This document shows, piece after piece, positions 30,407-39,526 of a DNA stretch of 64,000 nt (the first letter of the stretch is position 1; each line of letters begins with the position of its first letter). The DNA comes from Synechococcus sp. J7-Johnson (lineage in GTDB: Bacteria; Cyanobacteriota; Cyanobacteriia; PCC-6307; Cyanobiaceae). Under the pieces are notes generated by a model. The model did no database searches, was not told the DNA's origin, and saw only the letters and a list, made by a program, of their open reading frames with translations. Where the stretch lies: NCBI RefSeq assembly GCF_024345795.1, contig NZ_JAGQBU010000002.1:1-64000 (forward strand), written 5' to 3'. The translations under genes were made by a program, and so were the position numbers.

Positions 30407-31675
30407 TCAGTTCAGCTGGTCGAGACCTGAGCGGATCACGGTGTAGCAGTCCTGCAGCTGCTGGTCGCTGAGGCAAAGCGGCGGCAGCAGGTAGACCACA
30501 TGGCCCAGGGGCCGCAGAAACACTCCGGCCTCGAGGGCATGGCGCTGCAGCTGGCGGCCGGCGGGGTGGAGATAGCCCGGCCGCTCCACCGCCAGATCGA
30601 AGGCGGCGATGGTGCCGCACAGCCGTGGCCGCTGCACCAGGGGATGGCCAGCCAGGGACTGGAGATGGGGCCTGTGACGGGCCTCGAAGCCTTCGTGGAG
30701 TGCGGGCTGGTCAAGCAGCAGATCCAGGCTGGCGTTGGCGGCGGCGCAGCCGAGCGGATTGGCTGTGAAGCTATGGCCGTGGTACAGGGTGTGGCTTGGG
30801 TCGTCGCTGATGAAGCCTCGGTAGATCCGCTCGCTCGCCAGGGTGACGCCCATCGGCAGGAAGCCGCCGGTGAGGCCCTTGGAGAGGGCCACCAGGTCGG
30901 GACGGATCCCCGCCCGATCGCATGCGAAGAGGGCACCGGTGCGTCCGAACCCTGTCATCACCTCATCGGCGATCAGCAGGGCGCCGGCCTGACGCACCCG
31001 TTGCTCCAGCTTCCGCAGGAAGCTCTCCCGCACCATCGCCATTCCGCTGGCGCCCTGCACCAGGGGCTCGAGGATCACCGCGGCGGTGGGTACCTCCAGC
31101 AGACGCTCCAGCGTCGCCAGGGCCTCAGCTTCCTTGCACTCCACATCTTGATCGTCCCACCAGGTGGCGGGCCAGGGGGCCCGGGCAACCGGGGAGAGCA
31201 GGGGCTCAAACGGAGCAGAGAACAGGGAGCGCTCCCCCAGGGCCATGGCCCCGAAGGTGTCGCCGTGGTACGCCCCCTCGAAGGCGATCAGCTGACTCCG
31301 TTCCGAGCCCTGGTTGCGCCACCACTGCCAGGCCATCTTCAGGGCCACCTCCACCGCGGTGGATCCGTCGTCGGAGAAGAACAGCCGCTCCAGACCGGCG
31401 GCGGCGCTGAGCCGCTCGGCCAGGCGCTCAGCGGGGGGATGGCGGAAGTTGGCGAAGATCACCTGCTCCAGCCGCAGGGCCTGCTCCGCCACCGCCGCGG
31501 CGATGCTGGGTTCGCCATGGCCGTGCAGGGTCACCCACCAGCTGCTGATGGCGTCGATCAGCTCACGGCCATCGTCGAGTTCGAGCAGGGCGCCGCGGCC
31601 TGCCACTGCCAGGAGGGGGGGATCGGCCCGGGCCACCTGGGTGGTGGGGTGCCAGAGATGGGGATGCCAGCTCAA
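30407..31675 (-). CDS. bioA: Adenosylmethionine-8-amino-7-oxononanoate aminotransferase
   Basis: This PLP enzyme converts KAPA to DAPA in biotin synthesis. Family segments are HPHLWHP, ISSWWVTLHGHGEP, YHGDTFGAMALG, the PLP-lysine stretch LVALSKGLTGGFLPMG and YHGHSFTANPLGCAAA. I favour TTG 31675, giving 422 residues beginning (M)SWHPHLWHP, because upstream residues are unrelated to BioA and overlap the small membrane ORF. An ATG at 31777 would give 456 residues. It is the last gene of the biotin operon. Confidence 0.95.
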   Translation of the reverse strand: MSWHPHLWHPTTQVARADPPLLAVAGRGALLELDDGRELIDAISSWWVTLHGHGEPSIAAAVAEQALRLEQVIFANFRHPPAERLAERLSAAAGLERLFFSDDGSTAVEVALKMAWQWWRNQGSERSQLIAFEGAYHGDTFGAMALGERSLFSAPFEPLLSPVARAPWPATWWDDQDVECKEAEALATLERLLEVPTAAVILEPLVQGASGMAMVRESFLRKLEQRVRQAGALLIADEVMTGFGRTGALFACDRAGIRPDLVALSKGLTGGFLPMGVTLASERIYRGFISDDPSHTLYHGHSFTANPLGCAAANASLDLLLDQPALHEGFEARHRPHLQSLAGHPLVQRPRLCGTIAAFDLAVERPGYLHPAGRQLQRHALEAGVFLRPLGHVVYLLPPLCLSDQQLQDCYTVIRSGLDQLN

Positions 31676-31694
31676 GGGTTGGGCTGCAGCGGCT

Positions 31695-31850
31695 TCAGCG
31701 GCACCGCTTCTCCATGCGGGCTGATTCAGAGGCCCAGGGTCCGCAGTTGAACCAACGCACCATCCCGACTTCCACATCGGTGAACAGCACCAGGATGCCT
31801 GCGCAGAGCAGGGCTACTGACGCGCTGACCAGCAGATTGCCTCGTGTCAT
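31695..31850 (-). CDS. 51-residue single-pass membrane ORF inside the biotin operon
   Basis: The ATG at 31850 overlaps the bioD stop as ATGA, the same coupling as the other genes of the operon. The 51-residue product has one hydrophobic segment (about residues 6-23, LLVSASVALLCAGILVLF) followed by a polar tail VRWFNCGPWASESARMEKRC. It stops 19 bases before the favoured bioA start. I do not recognise a named family. The overlap geometry and a clean TM-plus-tail structure support translation. Confidence 0.6.
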   Translation of the reverse strand: MTRGNLLVSASVALLCAGILVLFTDVEVGMVRWFNCGPWASESARMEKRCR

Positions 31851-32485
31851 CGGGCCAGGTTACGGGCCAGACCACTGGCCTGCCATTGCTCGGCCAGGGC
31901 TTTGCGATCAAGCCGGGGCAGGGGGGGTAGACAGGCCAGTACAGGCGCTCCGCTCAGGGCCTCCAGGGTGCGGGGGTTGTTGGGGTGGGGGGGGCCGTTG
32001 AGCACCAGGCCCAGCAGGGGAATCGCTCTGTTGCGCAGGGCTTCCACCGAGAGCAGGGTGTGGTTGAGGGTGCCCAGGCCGCTGCGGGCAACCAGCAGCA
32101 CCGGCAGGCCCCAGCGCTGGATCTGATCGATCTGGAGGCTGTCGATGCGCAGGGGCACCAGCAGGCCGCCGGCGGTCTCCACCACCAGAGGACCCTTCAT
32201 AGGGGGCAGCGCCAGCCGCTCCAGCTCGATCGGCTGCTGCTCCAGCTCCCCGGCCCAGTGGGGTGAAACCGGATGGTCGTAGCGGTACGCCTCAGGGAGG
32301 AGACGCTGGGCGGCTTCGCTGGGAGTGAGGCCGAGCATGGCCGCGACCCTGGCGGTGTCGCCCCCCTCCTCCAGGCCGCATTGCACCGGCTTCCAGTAGT
32401 GGGCTCCGAGTCCCTCCACCAGCAGAGCACTCACCACGGTCTTGCCCACATCGGTGTCGGTGCCGCAGACCACCAGGCTCGTCAT
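31847..32485 (-). CDS. bioD: Dethiobiotin synthetase
   Basis: This ATP-dependent carboxylase forms dethiobiotin from DAPA. The ATG at 32485 gives 212 residues: TSLVVCGTDTDVGKTVVSAL contains the P-loop GTDTDVGKT. YWKPVQCG, the VETAGG segment and RSGLGTLNHT follow. It overlaps bioC upstream (ATGA) and the 51-residue ORF downstream (ATGA). Confidence 0.96.
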   Translation of the reverse strand: MTSLVVCGTDTDVGKTVVSALLVEGLGAHYWKPVQCGLEEGGDTARVAAMLGLTPSEAAQRLLPEAYRYDHPVSPHWAGELEQQPIELERLALPPMKGPLVVETAGGLLVPLRIDSLQIDQIQRWGLPVLLVARSGLGTLNHTLLSVEALRNRAIPLLGLVLNGPPHPNNPRTLEALSGAPVLACLPPLPRLDRKALAEQWQASGLARNLAR

Positions 32486-33306
32486 CGCTTCGGCTCCTTC
32501 GGGGGTCGGCGGCCGATCAGCAGCAGCACCTCCCAGCTCAGGTGCTTGTGGCCGCAACGGTCCTGGGGCCAGTGGGCCTCGAGTTTCCGCCACTCCCCGA
32601 CCCCCAGAGGTGCTGCGTCGGTGGTGCCGGCCCCCACAGTACCCATGGGCCGCAGCAGGGCCCCGCCGCTGGTGCCGCTGCGGCTGTAGCGCAGGGGCGA
32701 GCACAGCCGCAGTTCCAGGCGCGGTGCGGCCACGGCCAGCAGGCGGGGCAGCTCGGGCAGGGCCAGGGCGGTGCAGGGCACGCCGGCTGCGGCTGCCGCC
32801 TGGCGCCATTGGGGGAAACTGCCGGCGGTGGGGACGGCCAGTCCCAGCCAGCCGCCAGGTGCCAGGGCATCGCACCACTGGCGCAGGCTGGCGGCGGGAT
32901 CCTCCAGCCAATGCAGCGCGAAGCTCGAAACCAGCAGTGCAGCCCCGCCAAGATCCTCGGGCAAGCCGTTGTTTAGGTCCCAGAGACGCTGGGGCGCTGA
33001 ATCCAGCGGCTCGGCAACCCCGGCGCGCTCTTGGCGGGCTCCCTGCTTCAGCAGGGCTTCGCAGGCATCGAGCCGCAGCAGGGTGCAGCCGGGACGCTGT
33101 TGCTCCAGGGCCTTGCTGAGCAGCCCGGTGCCGGCCCCCAGATCCGCCCTCGGCCCCGGCGGGAGAGCCAGGTCGCGGCAGTGACGGGCCAGCCGCCAGG
33201 CCACTGCCCTTTGCAGGCTGGCGGCTGCGTCGTATTGGCGGGCACGGCGACTGAAGGCCAGCCGCACTCGCTGGGCCATCGAGGGGGCTGACTGGATCAG
33301 GACCAT
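32482..33306 (-). CDS. bioC: Malonyl-ACP O-methyltransferase BioC
   Basis: BioC methylates malonyl-ACP so that the fatty-acid machinery can extend it to pimeloyl-ACP methyl ester. The 274-residue sequence has the N-terminal FSRRARQYDAAASLQRAVAW, SAM motif ADLGAGTGLLS, and SSFALHWLEDPAASLRQW, typical of BioC. Its ATG at 33306 overlaps the bioK stop (TGATG) and its TGA overlaps the bioD ATG. Confidence 0.93.
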   Translation of the reverse strand: MVLIQSAPSMAQRVRLAFSRRARQYDAAASLQRAVAWRLARHCRDLALPPGPRADLGAGTGLLSKALEQQRPGCTLLRLDACEALLKQGARQERAGVAEPLDSAPQRLWDLNNGLPEDLGGAALLVSSFALHWLEDPAASLRQWCDALAPGGWLGLAVPTAGSFPQWRQAAAAAGVPCTALALPELPRLLAVAAPRLELRLCSPLRYSRSGTSGGALLRPMGTVGAGTTDAAPLGVGEWRKLEAHWPQDRCGHKHLSWEVLLLIGRRPPKEPKR

Positions 33307-34004
33307 CAGCGGCAGGCCTCCAGCCAGTTCAGGACGGGACCTACCAGATCGCTGCCCAGCAGGCTGTGGCCAACGCCTTCCAGGGACCAGCACTCTGCGG
33401 CCGGCAGGGCATGGGCCAGGGCTGCGCGGCTCTCGGGGGCCACGATGCGATCGGCACCGGCCTCGACGATCAGGCTGCGGGCGCCGGCGGGGAAAGCGGG
33501 GGGCAAGGTGGTGCACTGCTCCAGCAGGAGCAGATCCTGGCGCAGCCGCTCCACTCCCTCGGGCGGTATGGCCCCGGAGGAGGGCCCAGCCGGCAGCAGC
33601 TCCACCGGCGCGGGAGCGGCGGCTTCGCGCAGGAAGTCGTTGAGCATCGCGGCGCTGTCGCCGGCCTCCAGGCGCTGGCCCATGCCGTGAAGGGCCTGGC
33701 GCCAGCGTCGGCCATTGGGCCCGGCCGGCACGAAACTGCTGAAGCTGGCCAGCAACACCACCAGCTCCGCTGCCGCCAGTACCGGTGCCGGCAGCAGATG
33801 CAGTCCGAGGGAGTGCACGATCACGGCCCTTGGGCCGGTCTGCTCCGGCCAGTGGGGGGTGCTGGGGATCAGCTGGCCGTAGCCGCGCTCACCGCTCTGC
33901 CAGCTCCAGCCCCGGCTGGCCGCGGCCTTCTGCCAGGGACGCCAGGCACGGCTGTCGCCGGCCCAGCCGTGCATGGCGATCAACGCCAGGGGAGGGTGGC
34001 TCAT
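33306..34004 (-). CDS. bioK: Pimeloyl-ACP methyl ester esterase, BioK type
   Basis: This 232-residue alpha/beta-hydrolase would release pimeloyl-ACP by removing the methyl group added by BioC. Visible features are MHGWAGDSRAW, the nucleophile elbow VHSLG, an acid region VEAGADRIVAP and the histidine in GVGHSLLG. A position between bioF and bioC is the diagnostic context of BioK, the esterase described in Synechococcus in place of BioH. Assignment as BioK rests on family type and operon position. Confidence 0.87.
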   Translation of the reverse strand: MSHPPLALIAMHGWAGDSRAWRPWQKAAASRGWSWQSGERGYGQLIPSTPHWPEQTGPRAVIVHSLGLHLLPAPVLAAAELVVLLASFSSFVPAGPNGRRWRQALHGMGQRLEAGDSAAMLNDFLREAAAPAPVELLPAGPSSGAIPPEGVERLRQDLLLLEQCTTLPPAFPAGARSLIVEAGADRIVAPESRAALAHALPAAECWSLEGVGHSLLGSDLVGPVLNWLEACR

Positions 34005-35191
34005 CGGGAAGGGGCGTGGGGCCAGGTGGCCAGGGCGTGGAGCAGGCGATCAAGGCTCCCGTGGGGGAGGTCGCGGCGCAGCACCAGCCGCAGGCGAGCC
34101 GTTCCAGCCGGCACCGTGGGCGGGCGGATCGCCACCGCCAGCAGCCCGGCCTGCTCCAGGTGGCGCTGGAGGTCGAGGGCGAGGGCGTCATCGCCCACGT
34201 GCAGTGGCAGGACCGGACCCTCGCCGGGGGGGCGCCGCCAGTGGGCGGCTTCGAGGCCATCCCGCCAACGCTGCGCTCGCCGCAGCAGGGCGATGCCCTG
34301 GTCAGCATCGGCCTGGAGCTGCTCCAGGGCCGCCAGGGCCGCGGCCGCCAGTGGCGGAGCCAGGGCGGTGGTGTAGCGGAAGGCGCCGGAGTCCTGCAGC
34401 AGCCATTGGCCCACGACTCCATCGGACGCGAGGAAGGCACCGCCAGCGCCGAAGGCTTTGCCGAAGGTGCCGCTCACCAGGCTCACTCCTGCCAGGCCCC
34501 AGGCCAACCCGCGGCCGCCGGGGCCAAGCAGTCCCAGGGCATGGGCTTCGTCCACCAGCAACAGGGCGCCGAACTCCTGGCAGGCCGCGGCGATGCCAGC
34601 CAGATCGGGGGAGGTTCCTTCCATGCTGAACAGGCTTTCGCTCACCACCAGCCGGCGCCGGCCCGGCTCGTTCTGGGCCCCGCGCTCCAGCAGGCGGCGC
34701 AGGTCACTCAGATCGTTGTGGCGAAAGCGCCGCAGCCGGGCGCCGCTGGCCTGGATCCCCACCAGCAGGGAGTGGTGGATCAGCCGGTCGGCGATCACCT
34801 CGCTGTGGCGGTCGGCCAGGGCCAGCACCGCGGCCAGGTTGGCCTGAAAGCCGCTGGGGAAGAGCAGTACCCGCTCGCACCCCAGCCACTCGGCCAGGGC
34901 CGTCTCGAGGTTGTTATGGCAGGGTCGCGTGCCGCTCACCAGCCGTGATCCGCCGCAGCCCACCCCGTCGCTCTGGATCGCGGCCATTGCCGCCGCCTTC
35001 AGGCTGGGGTGGGCGCTGAGTCCGAGATAGTCGTTGCTGGCCAGATCGAGCAGGGGCCACTGGGACGAGCCGGCTTCGCCCGGCAGGAGGGTGGCGTCAG
35101 GGCCGGGGCGGAATGTGCGCAGCCGCCGCTGCCGCTCCGTGGGAACCCGGCTGAGGGCCTGCTGGATGGAATCGAGCGGATCATGGGCCAC
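34001..35191 (-). CDS. bioF: 8-amino-7-oxononanoate synthase
   Basis: This PLP enzyme condenses pimeloyl-ACP with alanine. Segments include LDLASNDYLGLSAHPSLK, GCGGSRLVSGTRPCHNNLE, SLFSMEGTSPDLAGI, LVDEAHALGLLGPGGRG and the PLP lysine in SGTFGKAFGAGGAF. GTG 35191 gives 396 residues; ATG 35266 adds 25 unrelated residues and overlaps the divergent helicase gene. It is the first gene of the biotin operon and its stop overlaps the bioK start. Confidence 0.95.
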   Translation of the reverse strand: MAHDPLDSIQQALSRVPTERQRRLRTFRPGPDATLLPGEAGSSQWPLLDLASNDYLGLSAHPSLKAAAMAAIQSDGVGCGGSRLVSGTRPCHNNLETALAEWLGCERVLLFPSGFQANLAAVLALADRHSEVIADRLIHHSLLVGIQASGARLRRFRHNDLSDLRRLLERGAQNEPGRRRLVVSESLFSMEGTSPDLAGIAAACQEFGALLLVDEAHALGLLGPGGRGLAWGLAGVSLVSGTFGKAFGAGGAFLASDGVVGQWLLQDSGAFRYTTALAPPLAAAALAALEQLQADADQGIALLRRAQRWRDGLEAAHWRRPPGEGPVLPLHVGDDALALDLQRHLEQAGLLAVAIRPPTVPAGTARLRLVLRRDLPHGSLDRLLHALATWPHAPSR

Positions 35192-35257
35192 GCGGAAGTC
35201 AACGCCAGGGCAGTTGCACTGACCCCACTCTGCTTGCTGGACAGCCCATAAGATTGG

Positions 35258-38128
35258 ATGATGCAAACCGCCGGTTACGACGCTCCACCTGATCCGGCGG
35301 CGGCCCGAGAACGTTCAGCCGATAACAGCACTCCGGAGGCGGTGAAGGGACTGCCCGCAGATCCAACTGAGATTCCGCCCCTCGATCAGCTCTTCCCCTT
35401 CCCCCTAGATCCCTTCCAGCTGGAGGCGATCGACGCTCTCAACCTGGGACATTCGGTGGTGGTGAGTGCACCCACCGGCTCCGGCAAGACGCTGGTGGGG
35501 GAATACGCCATCCACCGTGCCCTGGCCCATGGGCAGAAAGTCTTTTACACCACGCCCCTCAAGGCCCTCTCGAACCAGAAGCTGCGCGATTTCCGGGAGC
35601 AGTTCGGGGCGGATCGGGTGGGGCTCATGACCGGCGATCTGAGCGTGAACCGCGAGGCACCGATCGTGGTGATGACCACCGAGATCTTCCGCAACATGCT
35701 CTACGCGGAGGTGGACCGGGGTGACGATCCCCTCGCCGATGTGGAGGCGGTGGTGCTCGATGAGTGCCACTACATGAACGACTCCCAGCGCGGCACGGTC
35801 TGGGAGGAATCGATCATCCATTGCCCGCCGCCGGTGCAACTGGTGGCCCTCTCGGCCACGGTGGCCAATGCCGGGCAGCTCACCGATTGGATCGAGCGGG
35901 TGCATGGCCCCACCACCCTGGTGATGAGCGACCACCGGCCAGTGCCGCTGGCCTTCAGTTTCTGCAGTGCCAAAGGACTGCACCCCCTGCTCAACGAACA
36001 GGGCACGGGACTGCATCCCAACTGCAAGGTGTGGCGGGCCCCCAAGGGGGATCGGCGCAAAGGAAAGAGCCCGAAGCCGCCCCAGCCGGAGGCGGCGCCG
36101 CTGCCCTTCGTGGTGGCCCAGATGGCCGAGCGCGACATGCTCCCGGCCATTTATTTCATCTTCAGCCGCCGCGCCTGCGACAAAGCGGTGCGCGACCTGG
36201 GCCGTGTCTGTCTGGTGAGCGAGCCGGAGCAGGCCCGGATCGTGGCCCGGCTCGACGCTTTCGTGGCCGCCACACCCGAAGCGGTGCGGGATGGGGGCCA
36301 CGCCGAAGCTCTCACCCGAGGCATCGCCGCCCACCATGCCGGCGTGTTGCCGGCATGGAAGGAACTGATCGAGGAGCTGTTCCAGCAGGGCCTGATCAAG
36401 GTGGTTTTCGCCACCGAGACCCTGGCGGCAGGCATCAACATGCCGGCGCGTACCACGGTGATCTCGGCCCTCTCCAAACGCACCGAGCGGGGCCATCGCC
36501 CGCTGATGGGCAGCGAGTTCCTGCAGATGGCTGGCCGGGCTGGGCGGCGCGGGCTGGATGTGCAGGGCTATGTGGTCACGGTGCAGAGCCGTTTCGAGGG
36601 GGTGCGCGAGGCGGGGCAACTGGCCACCAGCCCCGCCGATCCGCTGGTGAGCCAGTTCACCCCCAGCTACGGCATGGTGCTGAATCTGCTGCAGCGATAC
36701 GACCTGGCCAAGGCCCAGCAGCTCGTGGAGCGCAGTTTCGGGCGGTACCTGGCCACTCTCGATCTGGCGGAGGATGAATCCAGGATCGCCTCTCTGCGCG
36801 CCCAGCTGGCGCAGCTGGCGGGGCCCACCGCCGACATCCCCTGGGAGGAATTCGAGGCCTCCGAGAAGGAGCGGGAACGCCTGCGGGAAGAGCGGCGGAT
36901 CCAGCGCATCCTGCAGCAGCAGGCGGAAGAAACCCTGGCTCACGAGCTCACCCTCGCGCTTCAGTTCGCCAGTGAAGGCACCCTGGTGAGCCTGAAAGCG
37001 CCCCAGCTGCGGGCTCGGGTGACCCCCGCAGTGATCGTGGCCAAGCAGCAGGGCTCCGGCCAGTTCCCGCTGCTTCTCTGCCTCACCGATGAGAATGTCT
37101 GGATCCTGGTTCCTTGCCATGGGGTGGTGAGCCTCCATGCCGAGCTGAGTTGCCTCCAGGTTGATTCGATCCCGGCACCTCGCCTCGACCATGCCGGCGA
37201 GCTGCGCCACGGCGATAACGTCAGTGGTGGACTGGCTTTGGCGGTTGCCTCGATGGCCCGCCGCCACGACATGCAAACCCCCCAGTACGACCTGGCGGGA
37301 GAGGTGCGCAGCCAGGCGCAGCTGGTTCAGCAGCTTGAGCAGGAGCTGGAGCAGCATCCCGCCCACCACTGGGGCGACCGCCGCCAGCTCAAGAAGCAGC
37401 GGCGCCGGATGGAGGAACTGGGCGAGGAGATTGAGGAGCGCCAGAGGTTGCTGCACCACCGCGCCAACCGTCACTGGGACACTTTCCTGTCCCTGATCGA
37501 GATCCTGCGTGCCTTCGGGGCGCTGGCCGGGGCCGAGGGTCTGGAGCCCACCGAGGTGGGCCGCACCGTGGCGGTCCTGCGCGGCGACAACGAGCTGTGG
37601 CTGGGCCTGGCCCTGATGAGCGGCCGCCTCGACGAGCTCAACCCTGCGGAGCTGGCCGCCGTTCTCGAGGCGATCAGCACCGAGGTGAACCGTCCGGATC
37701 TCTGGAGCGGCTTTCCGCCGCCGCCACGGTCAGAGGAGGCCCTCCACGATCTCAGTGGGCTGCGCCGCGAACTGCTTCGTCACCAGGAGCGGGCCCAGGT
37801 GGTGGTGCCGGCCTGGTGGGAACCTGAGCTGATGGGGTTGGTCCATGCCTGGGCCCGTGGCAGCAGCTGGAACGACGTGATCGCCAACACCTCCCTCGAT
37901 GAAGGTGACATCGTGCGCATCCTACGCCGCACCGTCGATCTGCTGGCCCAGGTCCCCTACGCCGAAGCGATCAGCGAGCAGCTGCGCACCACCTCCCGCA
38001 AAGCGCTCCAGGCGATCAACCGTTTTCCGGTGTGTGAATTCATCGACCTGGGTACCCAGGTCGTACCTGTCCCGGCCCTTGTTCCGGCAACCCCTGCCAC
38101 AGAACGCCCAGCCCCTCAAACGGCCTGA
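35258..38128 (+). CDS. Ski2-like DEAD/DEAH-box RNA helicase
   Basis: This 956-residue SF2 helicase has Walker A APTGSGKT (71-78), TPLKALSNQK, the Walker B box DECH (167-170), SATVAN, the C-terminal core ETLAAGINMPARTTV and QMAGRAGRRG. A long C-terminal region includes a charged helical part (QLKKQRRRMEELGEEIEERQ). This is the cyanobacterial counterpart of the Ski2/Mtr4 family and of plastid ISE2, likely acting in RNA processing or decay. Partners are unknown. Confidence 0.93.
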   Translation: MMQTAGYDAPPDPAAARERSADNSTPEAVKGLPADPTEIPPLDQLFPFPLDPFQLEAIDALNLGHSVVVSAPTGSGKTLVGEYAIHRALAHGQKVFYTTPLKALSNQKLRDFREQFGADRVGLMTGDLSVNREAPIVVMTTEIFRNMLYAEVDRGDDPLADVEAVVLDECHYMNDSQRGTVWEESIIHCPPPVQLVALSATVANAGQLTDWIERVHGPTTLVMSDHRPVPLAFSFCSAKGLHPLLNEQGTGLHPNCKVWRAPKGDRRKGKSPKPPQPEAAPLPFVVAQMAERDMLPAIYFIFSRRACDKAVRDLGRVCLVSEPEQARIVARLDAFVAATPEAVRDGGHAEALTRGIAAHHAGVLPAWKELIEELFQQGLIKVVFATETLAAGINMPARTTVISALSKRTERGHRPLMGSEFLQMAGRAGRRGLDVQGYVVTVQSRFEGVREAGQLATSPADPLVSQFTPSYGMVLNLLQRYDLAKAQQLVERSFGRYLATLDLAEDESRIASLRAQLAQLAGPTADIPWEEFEASEKERERLREERRIQRILQQQAEETLAHELTLALQFASEGTLVSLKAPQLRARVTPAVIVAKQQGSGQFPLLLCLTDENVWILVPCHGVVSLHAELSCLQVDSIPAPRLDHAGELRHGDNVSGGLALAVASMARRHDMQTPQYDLAGEVRSQAQLVQQLEQELEQHPAHHWGDRRQLKKQRRRMEELGEEIEERQRLLHHRANRHWDTFLSLIEILRAFGALAGAEGLEPTEVGRTVAVLRGDNELWLGLALMSGRLDELNPAELAAVLEAISTEVNRPDLWSGFPPPPRSEEALHDLSGLRRELLRHQERAQVVVPAWWEPELMGLVHAWARGSSWNDVIANTSLDEGDIVRILRRTVDLLAQVPYAEAISEQLRTTSRKALQAINRFPVCEFIDLGTQVVPVPALVPATPATERPAPQTA

Positions 38129-38174
38129 TCGCAGAACCCTCAGCGGAACGGGGGGGAGTGCCAACCCAGCAGGC

Positions 38175-39470
38175 TCAGATTCCCAGCCGCTCCCAGATCA
38201 CATCCAGCTGGGCCCGGTGCAGCTCGGTGGAGAAACAGGCGTCGAGCTGAGCGGCGTTGAGCCGTGCGCTCACCTCGGGGTCAGCGGACAGATTGGCGCG
38301 GAAGTCGCCGCCTTCGCGGTTCCATGCTTCGTGGGCATGGCGCTGCACGATCCGGTAGGCATCCTCCCGGCTGATACCGCACTCCACCAAGGCCAGCAGC
38401 ACCCGCTGGCTGAACACCACCCCGCCATACAAATTGAGGTTGCGGCTCATGTTCTCGGGGTAGACCCCGAGGCCCTTCACCACATCCGTCATCTCCCGCA
38501 GCATGAAGTGCAGTGTGCAGGAGCAATCAGGCAGCATCATCCGCTCTACCGAGCTATGGCTGATATCGCGCTCGTGCCAGAGGGCCACGTTCTCCAGGGC
38601 CGCGATCGTATAGCTGCGCAGCACTCGTGCCAGGCCGCTGATTCGCTCGCTGCGGATCGGATTGCGCTTGTGGGGCATGGCCGAGCTGCCTTTCTGTCCC
38701 TTGGCGAAGTTCTCCTCCACTTCCAGAACATCCGTGCGTTGCAGGTTGCGAATCTCGGTGGAGAACCGTTCAAGGGAGGTGCCCACCAGTGCCAGGGTCT
38801 GCACGTATTCCGCATGGCGATCGCGGCCGATCACCTGGGTGCTGGCAGTGTCGGGCTCCAGGCCGAGGCTAGCGCAGGTGAGGGCCTCCACCTGGGGGTC
38901 GGTGTTGGCGTAGGTGCCCATGGCCCCGCTCACCTGACCCACCGCCACCACCTGGGCCAGTCGTTCCAGTCGCTCCCGGTTTCGCTCCGTCTCCGCCAGC
39001 CAGCCAGCCACCTTGAAGCCGAAGGTGATCGGCTCGCCATGGATCGCATGGGAGCGGCCGATCATCACCGTGTCCTTATGCGCCGCCGCCAGGGTCCGCA
39101 GTGCGGCGGCCAGCTGATCGAGCTCTTGGCGCAACAACGCCACCGACGCCTTCAGCTGCAGGGCCAAGCCCGTGTCGAGCACATCGGAGCTGGTCATACC
39201 CACGTGGATGTAGCGGCCCGCATCGCCCACGTGCTCATTGACGTTGGTCAGGAAAGCGATCACGTCGTGGCGCACCTCCGCCTCGATCTCCAGAATGCGG
39301 GGCACCTCGAAGCGGGCCCGCTCGCGGATCGCGGCCATGGCCTCCTTTGGCACCCGGCCCAGCTGGCAGTTTGCGTCGGTGGCGGCGATCTCCACATCCA
39401 GCCAGCTCTGGAATTTGGCCTCTTCGCTCCAGAGGTTGCCCATCTCGGGCAGGGTGTAACGCTCGATCAA
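38175..39470 (-). CDS. purB: Adenylosuccinate lyase
   Basis: This purine enzyme splits SAICAR and adenylosuccinate with release of fumarate. The 431-residue sequence has the IERYTLPEMGNLWSEE opening, the THVG-equivalent TSSDVLDTGLAL, and the superfamily signature SSAMPHKRNPIRSE with its catalytic Ser loop. It is divergent from tlyA (56-base gap) and convergent with the helicase gene. Confidence 0.98.
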   Translation of the reverse strand: MIERYTLPEMGNLWSEEAKFQSWLDVEIAATDANCQLGRVPKEAMAAIRERARFEVPRILEIEAEVRHDVIAFLTNVNEHVGDAGRYIHVGMTSSDVLDTGLALQLKASVALLRQELDQLAAALRTLAAAHKDTVMIGRSHAIHGEPITFGFKVAGWLAETERNRERLERLAQVVAVGQVSGAMGTYANTDPQVEALTCASLGLEPDTASTQVIGRDRHAEYVQTLALVGTSLERFSTEIRNLQRTDVLEVEENFAKGQKGSSAMPHKRNPIRSERISGLARVLRSYTIAALENVALWHERDISHSSVERMMLPDCSCTLHFMLREMTDVVKGLGVYPENMSRNLNLYGGVVFSQRVLLALVECGISREDAYRIVQRHAHEAWNREGGDFRANLSADPEVSARLNAAQLDACFSTELHRAQLDVIWERLGI

Positions 39471-39526
39471 GGCCAGCGCGTGGCAACGTCCTGGTCAATC
39501 TATGGGTCGACCCCAACGGGATCCCG

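Noticed and set aside
35405..37474. A 690-codon open frame on the minus strand opposite the helicase
   Set aside because: Same antisense effect; His/Gly/Gln-rich translation without motifs.
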